Part shown: in pieces, positions 34,904-43,282 of the stretch
Numbering within the stretch: position 1 is the first letter of the stretch
How the letters are laid out: the number at the start of each line of letters is the position of its first letter
From: Vibrio furnissii CIP 102972
GTDB lineage: Bacteria; Pseudomonadota; Gammaproteobacteria; Enterobacterales; Vibrionaceae
Direction of reading: 5' to 3'
NCBI RefSeq assembly: GCF_000176175.1
Contig: NZ_ACZP01000016.1
Coordinates: 1-64,000 of the forward strand
Length of the DNA: 64,000 bases
The notes under the pieces: model-generated
Database searches by the model: none
The model's input: the letters and a program-made list of their open reading frames with translations, nothing else
Told to the model about the DNA's origin: nothing
Translations under genes and position numbers: made by a program

Positions 34904-35917
34904 TTATAGTCCCATACTTTTCATTGTGGTTTGCGCGTGGCATTCGAGGTCGAGCAGGCTGTTACAATCTTTAGGCACGATTTTCGCCGCATCGCCTTTG
35001 CGCAGCTTGAGTGAGGTTTCCTCATCAATGCCGACCCAAGAGTACTTGGCCTTGATGCCGTGGGTTGGAATGTTGACCACGGTGCCTTCACCCACGGCGA
35101 ATGTTTCTAGCTCGCCTTCGCTGTTTTTGAGGATCTTGGAAAAGGCGATGGTGTCGTTGGGTTTCACGTTTTTCTCAGAACCAATCGCAATCTTGGCCAT
35201 GATGCCCGCCTCACATTGACGAACTTCAAGCACGGGCGCGCTGGCGGCCATCATCTTTTTCAGATCGGAACTGTATTCCACGGCTTCTGCGGCGGCTTTA
35301 CTGGCCAAGCCTTGGTATCCGGCATTTGAGATTGGGCAGCTTGAATTGCGTGTTTCGGTGGATGACGAGTCGTCGCCTTTAATTTCGATGCGTTTCACCA
35401 GCGTCATGTCTGGCAGAGAGACAATTTTCACAATCGCCGTCACATCCACTTCGTAACGACAGCTGGCTGGAACGTGAATGGTTTCGCCTTTTTTGTTTTT
35501 GTAGCTGCGCGCTTCATCAAAAGATTTTGAGAAATCGGTGCTGGTGATTTCAGTCAACACAGCGTAGTCGGCAATCGGCACACCTTTGGTGTTGTAGCGA
35601 CCACTTTGCTCCGCCAATTTGATTTCTTTTTTCAGCTTGTTAGCCAGTTTACGATCCACCAGTTGCGTGCCGGTTTCAATCACTTGGCTTTCTAGCGCGT
35701 TACGAATGACCGATTGCATTTTCTTTTGCGCACTGTCTTTGAAGTCCATGTCGACAGGTAACACGATCACTTTTCGGTCTTCGCTGGACTTGGCTGGCAC
35801 TTCGGCGTTCGCCAAGTTCACGGCCATATCCGGTGTACAGATGGCGTCTGGGCCAGTCGAAATACAGCCGGAGAGCATCAAAGACACACCCAGCGCCACT
35901 GCGGTTTGTTTTAGCAT
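34904..35917 (-). CDS. CsgG/LpoB-like lipoprotein
   Basis: 337 residues. The signal peptide ends in LSGC (Cys18 when started at 35917). The core KVIVLPVDMDF...SVIRNALESQVIETGTQLVDRKLANKLKKE resembles the N-terminal fold shared by CsgG, LpoB and FlgO, in which conserved strands are followed by a helix and a search for a partner protein. ATG 35917 has GGAG nine bases upstream; an ATG at 35932 would add five residues before the signal. LpoB activates penicillin-binding protein 1B, which would suit the transglycosylase in the same operon, but that role is inference. Confidence 0.78.
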   Translation of the reverse strand: MLKQTAVALGVSLMLSGCISTGPDAICTPDMAVNLANAEVPAKSSEDRKVIVLPVDMDFKDSAQKKMQSVIRNALESQVIETGTQLVDRKLANKLKKEIKLAEQSGRYNTKGVPIADYAVLTEITSTDFSKSFDEARSYKNKKGETIHVPASCRYEVDVTAIVKIVSLPDMTLVKRIEIKGDDSSSTETRNSSCPISNAGYQGLASKAAAEAVEYSSDLKKMMAASAPVLEVRQCEAGIMAKIAIGSEKNVKPNDTIAFSKILKNSEGELETFAVGEGTVVNIPTHGIKAKYSWVGIDEETSLKLRKGDAAKIVPKDCNSLLDLECHAQTTMKSMGL

Positions 35918-35941
35918 AATAGACAACTCCATATTGTTTTT

Positions 35942-36916
35942 TTATTTAATTCCGAGGGCGTTCCATAGCCCTTGAGCGTCGACGATTTCCGCGAAATGAC
36001 GCTCGGCTCCCTCCTTGGACAGGGAGTAATTGGACACAGAATTCCCGCTAGAAATAATTTCGTTACTCGCGAGGATATTTCCTTTTCGACCTTGGAGTTT
36101 GAGGGTCGTAATCTGAGTTGAGATATAGGCTTCTCCCACCGTGCTTTGCCGTAACTCTGAGGTCAACTTGAGTGTGTGTGTGGCGGCAGCGGTGCGTTTG
36201 AAGGTGGTTTTCAAACGTTCATGAGAGAATTTATCGGCCAGCAGTTCAGCGCTTTTCTTGTTTTTGGCTGAAGCGGCAAAGCGAATGACGATCGTCGACT
36301 GAACTTCGGCAATGGTGCTGAGCAGCGTATCAACGGCTGGTGCCTTAGGTATGAGGTCCTGATCGAGCGCACGCAGCATGGCTTGGCGCACGGCAACCGC
36401 ATTGCCTTCCGAGGTGCGCTGTCGGTTATTTAACCACCACACCAGCGGGTCTTGATGTTGGCGTTGGTCAAGTTGACGCTGAGCGTTGCGATTGCTTTGC
36501 TCAATATCGGATTGTAATTGGCGGATGATTGTGTCGCGGCTGACTTTGGCCTGAACGTAGTAGGCGATGTCGTTGTGCTCGACTTGTGGGTACTCAATCC
36601 CGGTGAACGTGATCGTCGATGTTTTGCTATTGATTTTGTTATCCACAAGCGAGCTGGTGGACGAAAGCTCATTTCGACTTTGATAGACATCGCGTGATGC
36701 GAACGACGAATCAATTTGAGTCCAAAGTTGGGCGTTGATTTGGCTGAGCGCGGCTTGTTTGGCCTGATCTAAACTGCGTCCTTCACCGACAGCAGTGATG
36801 TATTCCGGTTGATTGGTTGGCGGCTTGCTGTACCAATCGGGTGGTGTGGTTGACTGACAAGCCCATAAAGCCACACTGCATAAGGCGATGATGACTTTGT
36901 TATTTATTGATAGCAT
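35942..36916 (-). CDS. LPP20/FlgT-like lipoprotein, first gene of envelope operon
   Basis: 324 residues from ATG 36916, with a lipoprotein signal ending in LWAC (Cys20). The mature N-terminus PPDWYSKPP, then YITAVGEGRSLDQAKQAALSQI, is the LPP20-type domain also found in FlgT and FlgP; the C-terminal half is beta-rich and of unknown family. A TTG 36937 in frame is an alternative start. The downstream lipoprotein gene follows after 24 bases. Being first, it probably carries the operon promoter at 36917-37071. Confidence 0.75.
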   Translation of the reverse strand: MLSINNKVIIALCSVALWACQSTTPPDWYSKPPTNQPEYITAVGEGRSLDQAKQAALSQINAQLWTQIDSSFASRDVYQSRNELSSTSSLVDNKINSKTSTITFTGIEYPQVEHNDIAYYVQAKVSRDTIIRQLQSDIEQSNRNAQRQLDQRQHQDPLVWWLNNRQRTSEGNAVAVRQAMLRALDQDLIPKAPAVDTLLSTIAEVQSTIVIRFAASAKNKKSAELLADKFSHERLKTTFKRTAAATHTLKLTSELRQSTVGEAYISTQITTLKLQGRKGNILASNEIISSGNSVSNYSLSKEGAERHFAEIVDAQGLWNALGIK

Positions 36917-37071
36917 GGTGTTATTTGATAAGCGCAACTAAACGTAAGTATGAATTTGCATACTATATAGTTATCTTTTTAAGATAAATGCGTTTTTTGG
37001 GAGAAGATCACGTTTATATGAAGGTGATCAGATTTTTGAATGCTTATGCATCCGTGTAAATTACATTTTGC
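36917..37071 (-). promoter_or_regulatory. AT-rich promoter region of envelope operon with palindrome
   Basis: TTATCTT (36971-36977), TTT, AAGATAA (36981-36987) form a perfect 7-bp palindrome about 60 bases before the first gene of the operon. GATCAC and GTGATC form a second inverted pair nearby (about 37005-37028). Either could be an operator. No known regulator consensus was recognised. Confidence 0.45.
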
Positions 37072-37644
37072 TTAATTAATGTGCGTTTTGACATGCCTCG
37101 CAATGTAAGCGACCACGTCTTGTTCAAACCAAGGATTCTTCTTGAGCCACAATGTGTTACGTGGCGATGGGTGGGGGAGTGGCAGGTAATGCGGTGCCCA
37201 GCGTTGCCATTGACGCACGGTTTCGGTCAGGGTGGCAGGTTTGTCTTTCAGATAATAGTTTTGTGCATATTGACCGATCAGCAGTGTCATTTGGATGTTC
37301 GGCAACTGGGCCAAGACGGATTGATGCCACAGCGGCGCGCACTCTCGACGCGGCGGCAGATCGCCACTTTTGCCTTTGCCCGGATAACACAGCCCCATCG
37401 GCATGATGGCGATTTGTTTGGGGTCGTAAAAGGTCTCTTTGTCGATGTCGAGCCAGCGCCGCAAGCGATCGCCGCTCGGATCGTTCCACGGTACCGAGCT
37501 TTGGTGCACGCGAATCCCGGGTGCTTGACCAATGATCAAAATCCGCGCCGCTTCGTGCGCTTGAATCACGGGATTGGCACCCAAGGGCAGGGCCGGTTCA
37601 CACACGCGGCACTGGCGAATGTCGCGCAGCAGATCGTGAAGCAT
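37072..37644 (-). CDS. Uracil-DNA glycosylase family protein with four Cys
   Basis: 190 residues. Has the UDG-superfamily motif GQAPG (39-43), the fold-typical LLIGQYAQNYYL and PLPHPSPRN near the end. Cys12, Cys15, Cys86 and Cys102 (CRVC, then LCYPGKGKSGD and REC) are placed as in family 4-type enzymes that bind a 4Fe-4S cluster. It would remove uracil or another damaged base from DNA. Its start overlaps the stop of the dehydrogenase gene (37644), so the two are co-translated. Confidence 0.85.
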   Translation of the reverse strand: MLHDLLRDIRQCRVCEPALPLGANPVIQAHEAARILIIGQAPGIRVHQSSVPWNDPSGDRLRRWLDIDKETFYDPKQIAIMPMGLCYPGKGKSGDLPPRRECAPLWHQSVLAQLPNIQMTLLIGQYAQNYYLKDKPATLTETVRQWQRWAPHYLPLPHPSPRNTLWLKKNPWFEQDVVAYIARHVKTHIN

Positions 37645-38570
37645 CAGTACCCCTTGCTAAAATCAATGCGGTGATTGAGCTGAAAGCCGTCGCGCCACAG
37701 CGCGTAGTTGGCAGCGAATATGTCCACCACTTGCTGCGGAAAGCTTAGCGCTGCAATGTGCGGCGTGACGGTGATGGCTGGATGTGCCCAAAACGGATGT
37801 GTGTCGTTGAGTGGCTCGTTGGCAAATACATCCAAAAAGGCATGTTGAATATGGCCCGCTTCAATCAGTGGAATCAGTTCGTCTTCGACCAAGGTTTTGC
37901 CTCGGCCGACGTTAAACAGCAGGGCTTGCTGGCAATGGCTCAAGGTGGTCTTACCCAGTAATCCCAGCGTACTTGGCGTATTGGGCAAGGTGTTGACCAC
38001 GATATTTGCCTGAGCAAGTGCCGCAGGCAACTCATTGATGTGATACGTCTGGCTGAAAGCGCCGTGCTTGGGCGGAATGCCGGAGCTGTTGACGCCAATC
38101 ACCGTGAAGCCAAACGCTGTCGCCACGTTCGCCAAATGAGCACCGATGGAGCCTGTGCCGAGAATCGTCATCACTTGGCCGTTCAAGGATTGATATCGAT
38201 GTGGCTGCCACTGCAGGTGGTGTTGCTGCTGTTGATAGCGCGTGAAATGGCGGTAGTGACTGATGGTGTAACCAAGCACGTATTCGGCAATCTGTTGGCC
38301 AAAAATACCTTTGACGTTGGTCAGTTCATAATCTTGTCGCAAGCCAGGTGCGATCAGCGCATCAACCCCAGCGTATGCCGATTGCAGCCACTCCAAGCGA
38401 GGAAACTCATCCAAGCATTGCGCCGCCAGCGGAGGTGCGGCCAGTAGCAAGGTGGCTTGGCTGCGATCGTCGGTGATTGCAAGCTCAGGCAGGTGCAGGG
38501 CTTCAATGGCTTCGCGATAGCAGGCGTTGTGCTCCGTTAAAATGTACAGCTGATGAGTGAAATTGTTCAT
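37644..38570 (-). CDS. D-2-hydroxyacid dehydrogenase (GhrA-like)
   Basis: 308 residues, NAD(P)-dependent, cytoplasmic. The Rossmann motif GTGSIGAHLANVA lies near residue 138; catalytic Arg is in FNVGRGKTLVE, with Glu and the TPHIAALS His following. The family reduces glyoxylate, hydroxypyruvate or other 2-keto acids; the exact substrate is not shown. It starts at 38570 in a divergent arrangement with yjaG, and couples to the UDG-like gene downstream. Confidence 0.88.
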   Translation of the reverse strand: MNNFTHQLYILTEHNACYREAIEALHLPELAITDDRSQATLLLAAPPLAAQCLDEFPRLEWLQSAYAGVDALIAPGLRQDYELTNVKGIFGQQIAEYVLGYTISHYRHFTRYQQQQHHLQWQPHRYQSLNGQVMTILGTGSIGAHLANVATAFGFTVIGVNSSGIPPKHGAFSQTYHINELPAALAQANIVVNTLPNTPSTLGLLGKTTLSHCQQALLFNVGRGKTLVEDELIPLIEAGHIQHAFLDVFANEPLNDTHPFWAHPAITVTPHIAALSFPQQVVDIFAANYALWRDGFQLNHRIDFSKGY

Positions 38571-38642
38571 AGATGCGCCTTTTTTCCCCGCTGGTTATCC
38601 AGTACACTTCCGCTGTCTTTTTCCGCAACGAATTGAGTGACC

Positions 38643-39248
38643 ATGTTACAGACATCAAATGGGTTACAGAACCCTTTGCAACTTCGCCTTGAGAAGTTTG
38701 AACCTTGGCAACAGATTACCTTTATGGCGTGTCTATGTGAACGCATGTACCCGAATTACGCCATGTTCTGTGAACATACCCAATTCGCTGAGCCACGCAG
38801 TTACCGTGAAATTCTCGACAGCATTTGGGAATTGATGACGGTGAAAAACGCCAAGATTAATTTTGAGCGTCAATTGGAAAAACTGGAAGAGCTGATCCCG
38901 ACCTCCGACGAGTTTGACTTGTACGCAGTTTATCCGGCGATTGATGCGTGTGAAGCGCTCGCGACAGCGTTGCATGGCCTGTTGGATCGCGATGATTTGT
39001 ACGAATCGATGCAGAAAGTCAGCCAGATTTCGGTACAAACCGTCGCACAATTGGAAGAAGCGCAAACCGGTGAAACCATCACCAACGACAATCAGAAAGA
39101 GAACGAAGCCGTGTGCGAAGAGTGGGATGTGCAATGGGCCATCTACCGACCACTGCGTGAAGCGATTGAGCGCGATATCGACTTGATCAAAGATTTGCGT
39201 CAAGAGCTACGTGACGACTGCATCAGCAACATTGGTGTGTCACTGTAA
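38643..39248 (+). CDS. yjaG: YjaG family protein (DUF416)
   Basis: 201 residues. LEKFEPWQQITFMACLCERMYPNYAMF at the N-terminus is diagnostic of YjaG. The family is alpha-helical, cytoplasmic and of unknown function; in gamma-proteobacteria it sits just before hupA, as broadly here, but with two membrane genes inserted between. ATG 38643 is preferred to GTG 38637, since it starts the conserved sequence and has GAG upstream. The C-terminal third is strongly acidic. Confidence 0.9.
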   Translation: MLQTSNGLQNPLQLRLEKFEPWQQITFMACLCERMYPNYAMFCEHTQFAEPRSYREILDSIWELMTVKNAKINFERQLEKLEELIPTSDEFDLYAVYPAIDACEALATALHGLLDRDDLYESMQKVSQISVQTVAQLEEAQTGETITNDNQKENEAVCEEWDVQWAIYRPLREAIERDIDLIKDLRQELRDDCISNIGVSL

Positions 39249-39415
39249 TTGATGGATGCGGGCGGGAGCACGCCTCCTGCCTGCGACGACCTGTCTGTTT
39301 TTCCCCTCTCGGCCTGCCCGCGGCCAATATTGTTATAAATTGTTAGCTACCACAGCACGATACCCCATAATGCGTTAGGATGCGTATCACGTAGTCCAAA
39401 ATGCAGGAGTAAAGG

Positions 39416-40660
39416 ATGTTGCAGTCTTTGGAGACTTGGCTGGGCCAGTTTGGCATCGAAATGTCTCAGTTTATTAAGTTGTCAGAAGCGTTAGGTTTGA
39501 TCGTGCTGATCGCGGTGGCGGTGCACATTGTGCTCCATCGAGGCGTGGTCGCGTGGCTGAAACGCCGCGCAGAAAAATCCGATGCGGTTTGGCGTCACGC
39601 GCTGTTTGCGGGCAAATTGTTTAGCCGCATCGCACTGGTGATTCAGGGCCTCTTGATTGGTGTGCAAACCAACCTATGGCTGGCGCCGGAGAGCGTGATT
39701 CGCGATTGGATTCTGACGCTGGTAGCACTGTGGATTGTGCTGTTTGCGTTGCTCGCCTTGTATTCGTTGCTGGATGTGGCGGACACACTGCTCTCGCGCA
39801 CGCCATTGGGCCGCAACATGCCGATTCGCGGCATTGTACAGAGCTTGAAAATCGTCTTCTTTGTCATCGCGGCGCTGCTGACCACGTCGATTTTAGTGGG
39901 CAAATCGCCGGTGATTCTGCTCAGCGGACTTGGCGCACTGACCGCGGTCATCATGTTGGTGTTTAAAGATCCCATCCTTGGGTTGGTGGCTGGGATTCAG
40001 TTGTCAGCCAATAAAATGCTCAGCGTGGGCGATTGGTTGGAAATGCCCAAATATGGCGCCGATGGCGATGTGATTGACATCAGTTTGACCACCGTGAAAG
40101 TACAAAACTGGGACAAAACCATCACCACGATTCCAACTTACGCGCTGATTTCCGATTCGTTTAAGAACTGGAAAGGCATGCAAGACTCGGGCGGCCGCCG
40201 CATCAAACGCAGTGTGTTGATTGATGCCACCAGTGTGCACTTTTTATCGCAGCAGGATATTGAGTATTTGACGCGCGCGAAACTGTTGGAGCCGTACATC
40301 AAAACCAAGTTGGAAGAGATCACGCAGCACAACCACAGTCAGCAGTTTGACGAGGAATGCTTAATCAATGGGCGTCGCCTGACCAATTTGGGCAGCTTCC
40401 GCGCTTATCTGGAACGCTACCTGCGTGCGCATCCTGATATTCATCAAGGCATGACGTTGATGGTGCGACAGTTAGCGCCGACGCATGAAGGCATTTCACT
40501 GGAGTTGTACTGTTTTACCAACACCACCGCGTGGGTGGATTATGAGCGCATTCAGTCAGACATTTTTGATCATCTGTATGCGGTGTTGCCGGACTTTGGG
40601 TTACGGGCGGCACAAGCGCCAACCGGGCATGATTTCCGCCATTTGCACGTCACGTCGTAA
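39416..40660 (+). CDS. MscS-family mechanosensitive channel, YbdG-like
   Basis: 414 residues, inner membrane. About five membrane helices in residues 20-175; the pore-lining segment ILLSGLGALTAVIMLVFKDPILGLVAG is followed by the beta domain VGDWLEMPKYGADGDVIDISLTTVKVQNWDKTITTIP, as in MscS and in particular YbdG (MscM). It protects against mild hypo-osmotic shock in E. coli. GGAG precedes the ATG, and a terminator follows. Confidence 0.9.
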   Translation: MLQSLETWLGQFGIEMSQFIKLSEALGLIVLIAVAVHIVLHRGVVAWLKRRAEKSDAVWRHALFAGKLFSRIALVIQGLLIGVQTNLWLAPESVIRDWILTLVALWIVLFALLALYSLLDVADTLLSRTPLGRNMPIRGIVQSLKIVFFVIAALLTTSILVGKSPVILLSGLGALTAVIMLVFKDPILGLVAGIQLSANKMLSVGDWLEMPKYGADGDVIDISLTTVKVQNWDKTITTIPTYALISDSFKNWKGMQDSGGRRIKRSVLIDATSVHFLSQQDIEYLTRAKLLEPYIKTKLEEITQHNHSQQFDEECLINGRRLTNLGSFRAYLERYLRAHPDIHQGMTLMVRQLAPTHEGISLELYCFTNTTAWVDYERIQSDIFDHLYAVLPDFGLRAAQAPTGHDFRHLHVTS

Positions 40661-40667
40661 ATACAAC

Positions 40668-40698
40668 AACGCCCCTTATTTTTCGGGGCGTTTTTTTT
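40668..40698 (+). terminator. Rho-independent terminator
   Basis: AACGCCCC and GGGGCGTT form an 8-bp stem followed by a run of eight Ts, just after the YbdG-like gene and convergent with the CNNM gene. Confidence 0.92.
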
Positions 40699-40707
40699 GG
40701 CAGTGGG

Positions 40708-41790
40708 TTATTTGCGGCTATCGAGCGGCGCGTCCTCTTCTTCGTCGCGGCTTTCAATAACGCCGTGCTCGCGTTTCCAGCTTTCCCAGCGTTCGGTCGC
40801 GAGTTTTTGCATGTCGGTGGTGCGGTCCGCTTCGTCGATGATCTCTTCGCCAAGCAGGTGTTCAAACACATCTTCTAGCGTCAACAATCCTTGCACGGTG
40901 CCGTATTCATCCACCACTAAGGACAGCTGCAGGCGGTTTTTCATCATCTGAGCAAACGCTTTGGGGAGCGTTTGGGTGTTGAGCAACACGTGAATCGGGC
41001 GCATCACCATGCCCAGTTGTTTGTCACCAAAGCCGCTTTGTTGCAACTTAAACAGTTCAAGGCGATGGACAAAGCCGATGATGTCGTCGATGTCTTCGCT
41101 GTACACCAGCGGGCGCGAGAACGGTGTGTCGCTGTGCTGGGAGAGAAATTCGTTGATGGTTAACGCGGCATTGACGCGAAACAGCACGGTACGCGGCGTC
41201 ATCACTTGCGTGACTGGCACATCGCTGATGCTCAGCAGGTTGTTGAGAATCTTCGATTCTCCTTCTGCCAGTTCTCCGCTTTCGTTGGCGAGCAGCGCCA
41301 TGGCCGACAGTTCATCGCGCATGCGTGGCACTTCAATGTTGCGCGCCAAGCGTTTGGTGATTTGCTGCGAAAACCAGACAAACGGCGTCAGACACCACAC
41401 CATCCAATCGAGGATCACCGCACTGGCTGGTGCCAGTTGGCGCCAGTACGCCGCGCCAATGGTTTTGGGCACAATTTCAGATAGCACCAGAATACCGAGC
41501 GTCAACACGGCTGAGAACACGCCGAGCCATTGGCTGCCAAAGACAACGGCGGCTTGTGCGCCTGCGCTCGCCGCACCAATGGTGTGGGCGATGGTATTTA
41601 AGGTGAGGATCGACGCCAGCGGGCGGTCAATGTCGCCTTTGAGTCGAGCCAGTTTTTCAGCGGACGGATGCGCTTGTTGGCGCAACTGCGCCAGATAGCT
41701 GGGCGTTAGGCTGAGTAAAACGGCTTCAAGCACAGAACAAATAAACGATACGCTAATCGCCACAGTGACGTATATCGTAAGCAAAAGCAT
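40708..41790 (-). CDS. CNNM-domain (DUF21) and CBS-pair membrane protein
   Basis: 360 residues. Residues 1-150 form the CNNM/DUF21 domain with four membrane helices (VLEAVLLSLTPSYL; LSEIVPKTIGA). A CBS pair follows (about 200-320: VMTPRTVLFRV; LSLVVDEYGTVQGLLTLEDVFEHLLG). The CorC_HlyC C-terminal domain of longer homologues is absent, so this is the short form; ends in a polar tail. CNNM/CorC proteins take part in magnesium or cobalt homeostasis; older annotation calls them hemolysins. Confidence 0.9.
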   Translation of the reverse strand: MLLLTIYVTVAISVSFICSVLEAVLLSLTPSYLAQLRQQAHPSAEKLARLKGDIDRPLASILTLNTIAHTIGAASAGAQAAVVFGSQWLGVFSAVLTLGILVLSEIVPKTIGAAYWRQLAPASAVILDWMVWCLTPFVWFSQQITKRLARNIEVPRMRDELSAMALLANESGELAEGESKILNNLLSISDVPVTQVMTPRTVLFRVNAALTINEFLSQHSDTPFSRPLVYSEDIDDIIGFVHRLELFKLQQSGFGDKQLGMVMRPIHVLLNTQTLPKAFAQMMKNRLQLSLVVDEYGTVQGLLTLEDVFEHLLGEEIIDEADRTTDMQKLATERWESWKREHGVIESRDEEEDAPLDSRK

Positions 41791-42196
41791 GCGGGTTCCT
41801 TAATGGTTATACCTATCATGACCCCCGAATGGGGATGTGTGACATTCGGGGGAGCAGCGTGGTCGTGTTTGCAAAACTGCCACGCTGATGGCTGCATTTT
41901 AACAGCAAAAAAACGTGCTGTTGATGTTAAGTGTCCGTATTGATTGTGACGTTTCTTAATTCCGAAACACCTTGATACATCAGGCGTAGCGGGGCTTCGC
42001 CAACAATCTGGGATGCCATTTTGCGTGATAATTCCGTCAGGCGCTTGGCCCAATCCGTAACAAATTGTGAGTTATTACTCATATTATGGTTAAAAGTACG
42101 TCAGAGAGGCACAAGTTACGCGACAAACCTTTGCCAGACGGGGCATTTATGCTTTAGAGTGAACTGAATTCGATAACCTATGAGAAGGGAAACCTA
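41791..42196. other. Intergenic region upstream of hupA
   Basis: The 406 bases hold a possible 51-residue minus-strand gene (41927-42082, listed separately), a 7-bp hairpin (AACAGCA at about 41901 with TGCTGTT), and the hupA promoter near the right end. A GAGAAGGGA ribosome binding site precedes hupA. Nothing else is recognisable. Confidence 0.5.
41927..42082 (-). CDS. Possible small protein, 51 residues
   Basis: From ATG 42082 the frame reads MSNNSQFVTDWAKRLTEL, then SRKMASQIVGEAP and LRLMYQGVSELRNV, ending at TAA 41927. Composition is protein-like: a charged amphipathic helix, no repeats or rare-codon runs. No clear ribosome binding site is seen, and no family is recognised. It lies between the CNNM gene and divergent hupA, where a small conserved gene would be plausible. 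Confidence 0.5.
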   Translation of the reverse strand: MSNNSQFVTDWAKRLTELSRKMASQIVGEAPLRLMYQGVSELRNVTINTDT

Positions 42197-42469
42197 ATGA
42201 ACAAGACCCAATTAATCGACTTTATCGCAGAGAAAGCAGACCTATCTAAAGCTCAGGCTAAAGCTGCTCTTGAAGCTACTCTTGGCGCGGTTGAAGGCGC
42301 ACTGAAAGAGGGTGACCAAGTTCAACTAATTGGTTTTGGTACATTCAAAGTAAATCACCGTGCAGCGCGTACAGGTCGTAACCCAAAAACTGGCGAAGAG
42401 ATCAAAATCGCAGCAGCAAATGTACCTGCATTCGTTGCTGGTAAAGCACTGAAAGATTCAGTGAAGTAA
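42197..42469 (+). CDS. hupA: DNA-binding protein HU-alpha
   Basis: A 90-residue nucleoid protein that bends and compacts DNA as a dimer. [18 protein letters not shown], the ...[26 protein letters not shown] arm and the C-terminal [15 protein letters not shown] are all canonical. AGAAGGGA gives a strong ribosome binding site. A terminator follows 8 bases after the stop, though the downstream lipoprotein may still be co-transcribed in part. Confidence 0.97.
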   Translation: MNKTQLIDFIAEKADLSKAQAKAALEATLGAVEGALKEGDQVQLIGFGTFKVNHRAARTGRNPKTGEEIKIAAANVPAFVAGKALKDSVK

Positions 42470-42476
42470 TTGATGT

Positions 42477-42505
42477 AACGCCGAGATGTCTGTCTCGGCG
42501 TTTTT
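42477..42505 (+). terminator. hupA terminator
   Basis: AACGCCGAGA (42477-42486) pairs with TCTCGGCGTT (42493-42502) around TGTCTG; five Ts end at 42505. Confidence 0.93.
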
Positions 42506-42511
42506 CCCTCT

Positions 42512-43204
42512 ATGAAAAAAATTCTGTTTCCTTTATTGGCATTGGGCGTATTGGCCGGATGCTCCTCTTCTCTCCCAACACCTAACCTCGAACAAATCAG
42601 TGACTACACCGGGGGACAAAGTATGGGGGACGCGACCAGTTTCTATTGGTATACCGAACGTCAAAACCAACCCAGCAGTGCGGCAGATTATGTGTCGTCT
42701 GAGCGTTTTGGTTGGTACACATCCAGTTATCGTTGGGATGAAGGCCAAGTGCGTGAAGTTGTGCGCGAAGGCGTTCAACCGAAAAACAAGGTCTTGGTAC
42801 CTTATCGTGTGCAACTGCGTTTCAACAAAGACGGTGAAGCGGTGTATCAGCAATACCGTGTCGACGGGAAAGTGTTGCCCCTCAACCAAGATCAGTTATC
42901 GCACTATCAGCAGCAGGCAAACGCACTCGCCGAGATGACCAAATCTCAGGATGCACAAGGGTTGGAATTGATCCAAGGTGTGTGGGATGGTGAAGTGTTT
43001 GAAACCTGTACCGGGCGAGAATATCGCCGAATTGAATTTAATCAGACGCTGCCCAATTTTGTGGTCAACCGACTGTCATCGCTCGACAGCTATGTCGCGT
43101 TTCTGGGCAAAATCCGTAACGACAAAGTGTATGTCGAAGAGCTGCTGATGCTAGCGGATGATAACCACGACTGCATTCGGCGTCCGAATCTGATTAGCGA
43201 TTAA
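42512..43204 (+). CDS. DUF1481 lipoprotein (YjaH-like)
   Basis: 230 residues. The signal peptide ends in LAGC (Cys17). The mature protein has SFYWYTERQNQP, YRWDEGQVREV, QLRFNKDGEAVYQQYRVDGK and a C-terminal pair of cysteines (FETCTGREY; NHDCIRR). This matches the DUF1481 family, normally found between hupA and purD as here. Function is unknown. It starts only seven bases past the hupA terminator, and ends at a terminator shared with convergent purD. Confidence 0.88.
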   Translation: MKKILFPLLALGVLAGCSSSLPTPNLEQISDYTGGQSMGDATSFYWYTERQNQPSSAADYVSSERFGWYTSSYRWDEGQVREVVREGVQPKNKVLVPYRVQLRFNKDGEAVYQQYRVDGKVLPLNQDQLSHYQQQANALAEMTKSQDAQGLELIQGVWDGEVFETCTGREYRRIEFNQTLPNFVVNRLSSLDSYVAFLGKIRNDKVYVEELLMLADDNHDCIRRPNLISD

Positions 43205-43237
43205 TCGCGTGCTCATTTGAGCAGACACCCCGAATAG

Positions 43238-43264
43238 AAAAAAGGCGCCTTACGGCGCCTTTTT
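43238..43264. terminator. Bidirectional terminator between DUF1481 gene and purD
   Basis: AAAAAAGGCGCC and GGCGCCTTTTT form a stem around TTAC. Both flanking genes converge on it. Confidence 0.93.
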
Positions 43265-43282
43265 GCGAATCAACGATGGACG

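Noticed and set aside
41009-41698. 229-codon plus-strand frame opposite the CNNM gene
   Set aside because: Antisense shadow; Ser/Arg/Met-rich composition and no start signal.
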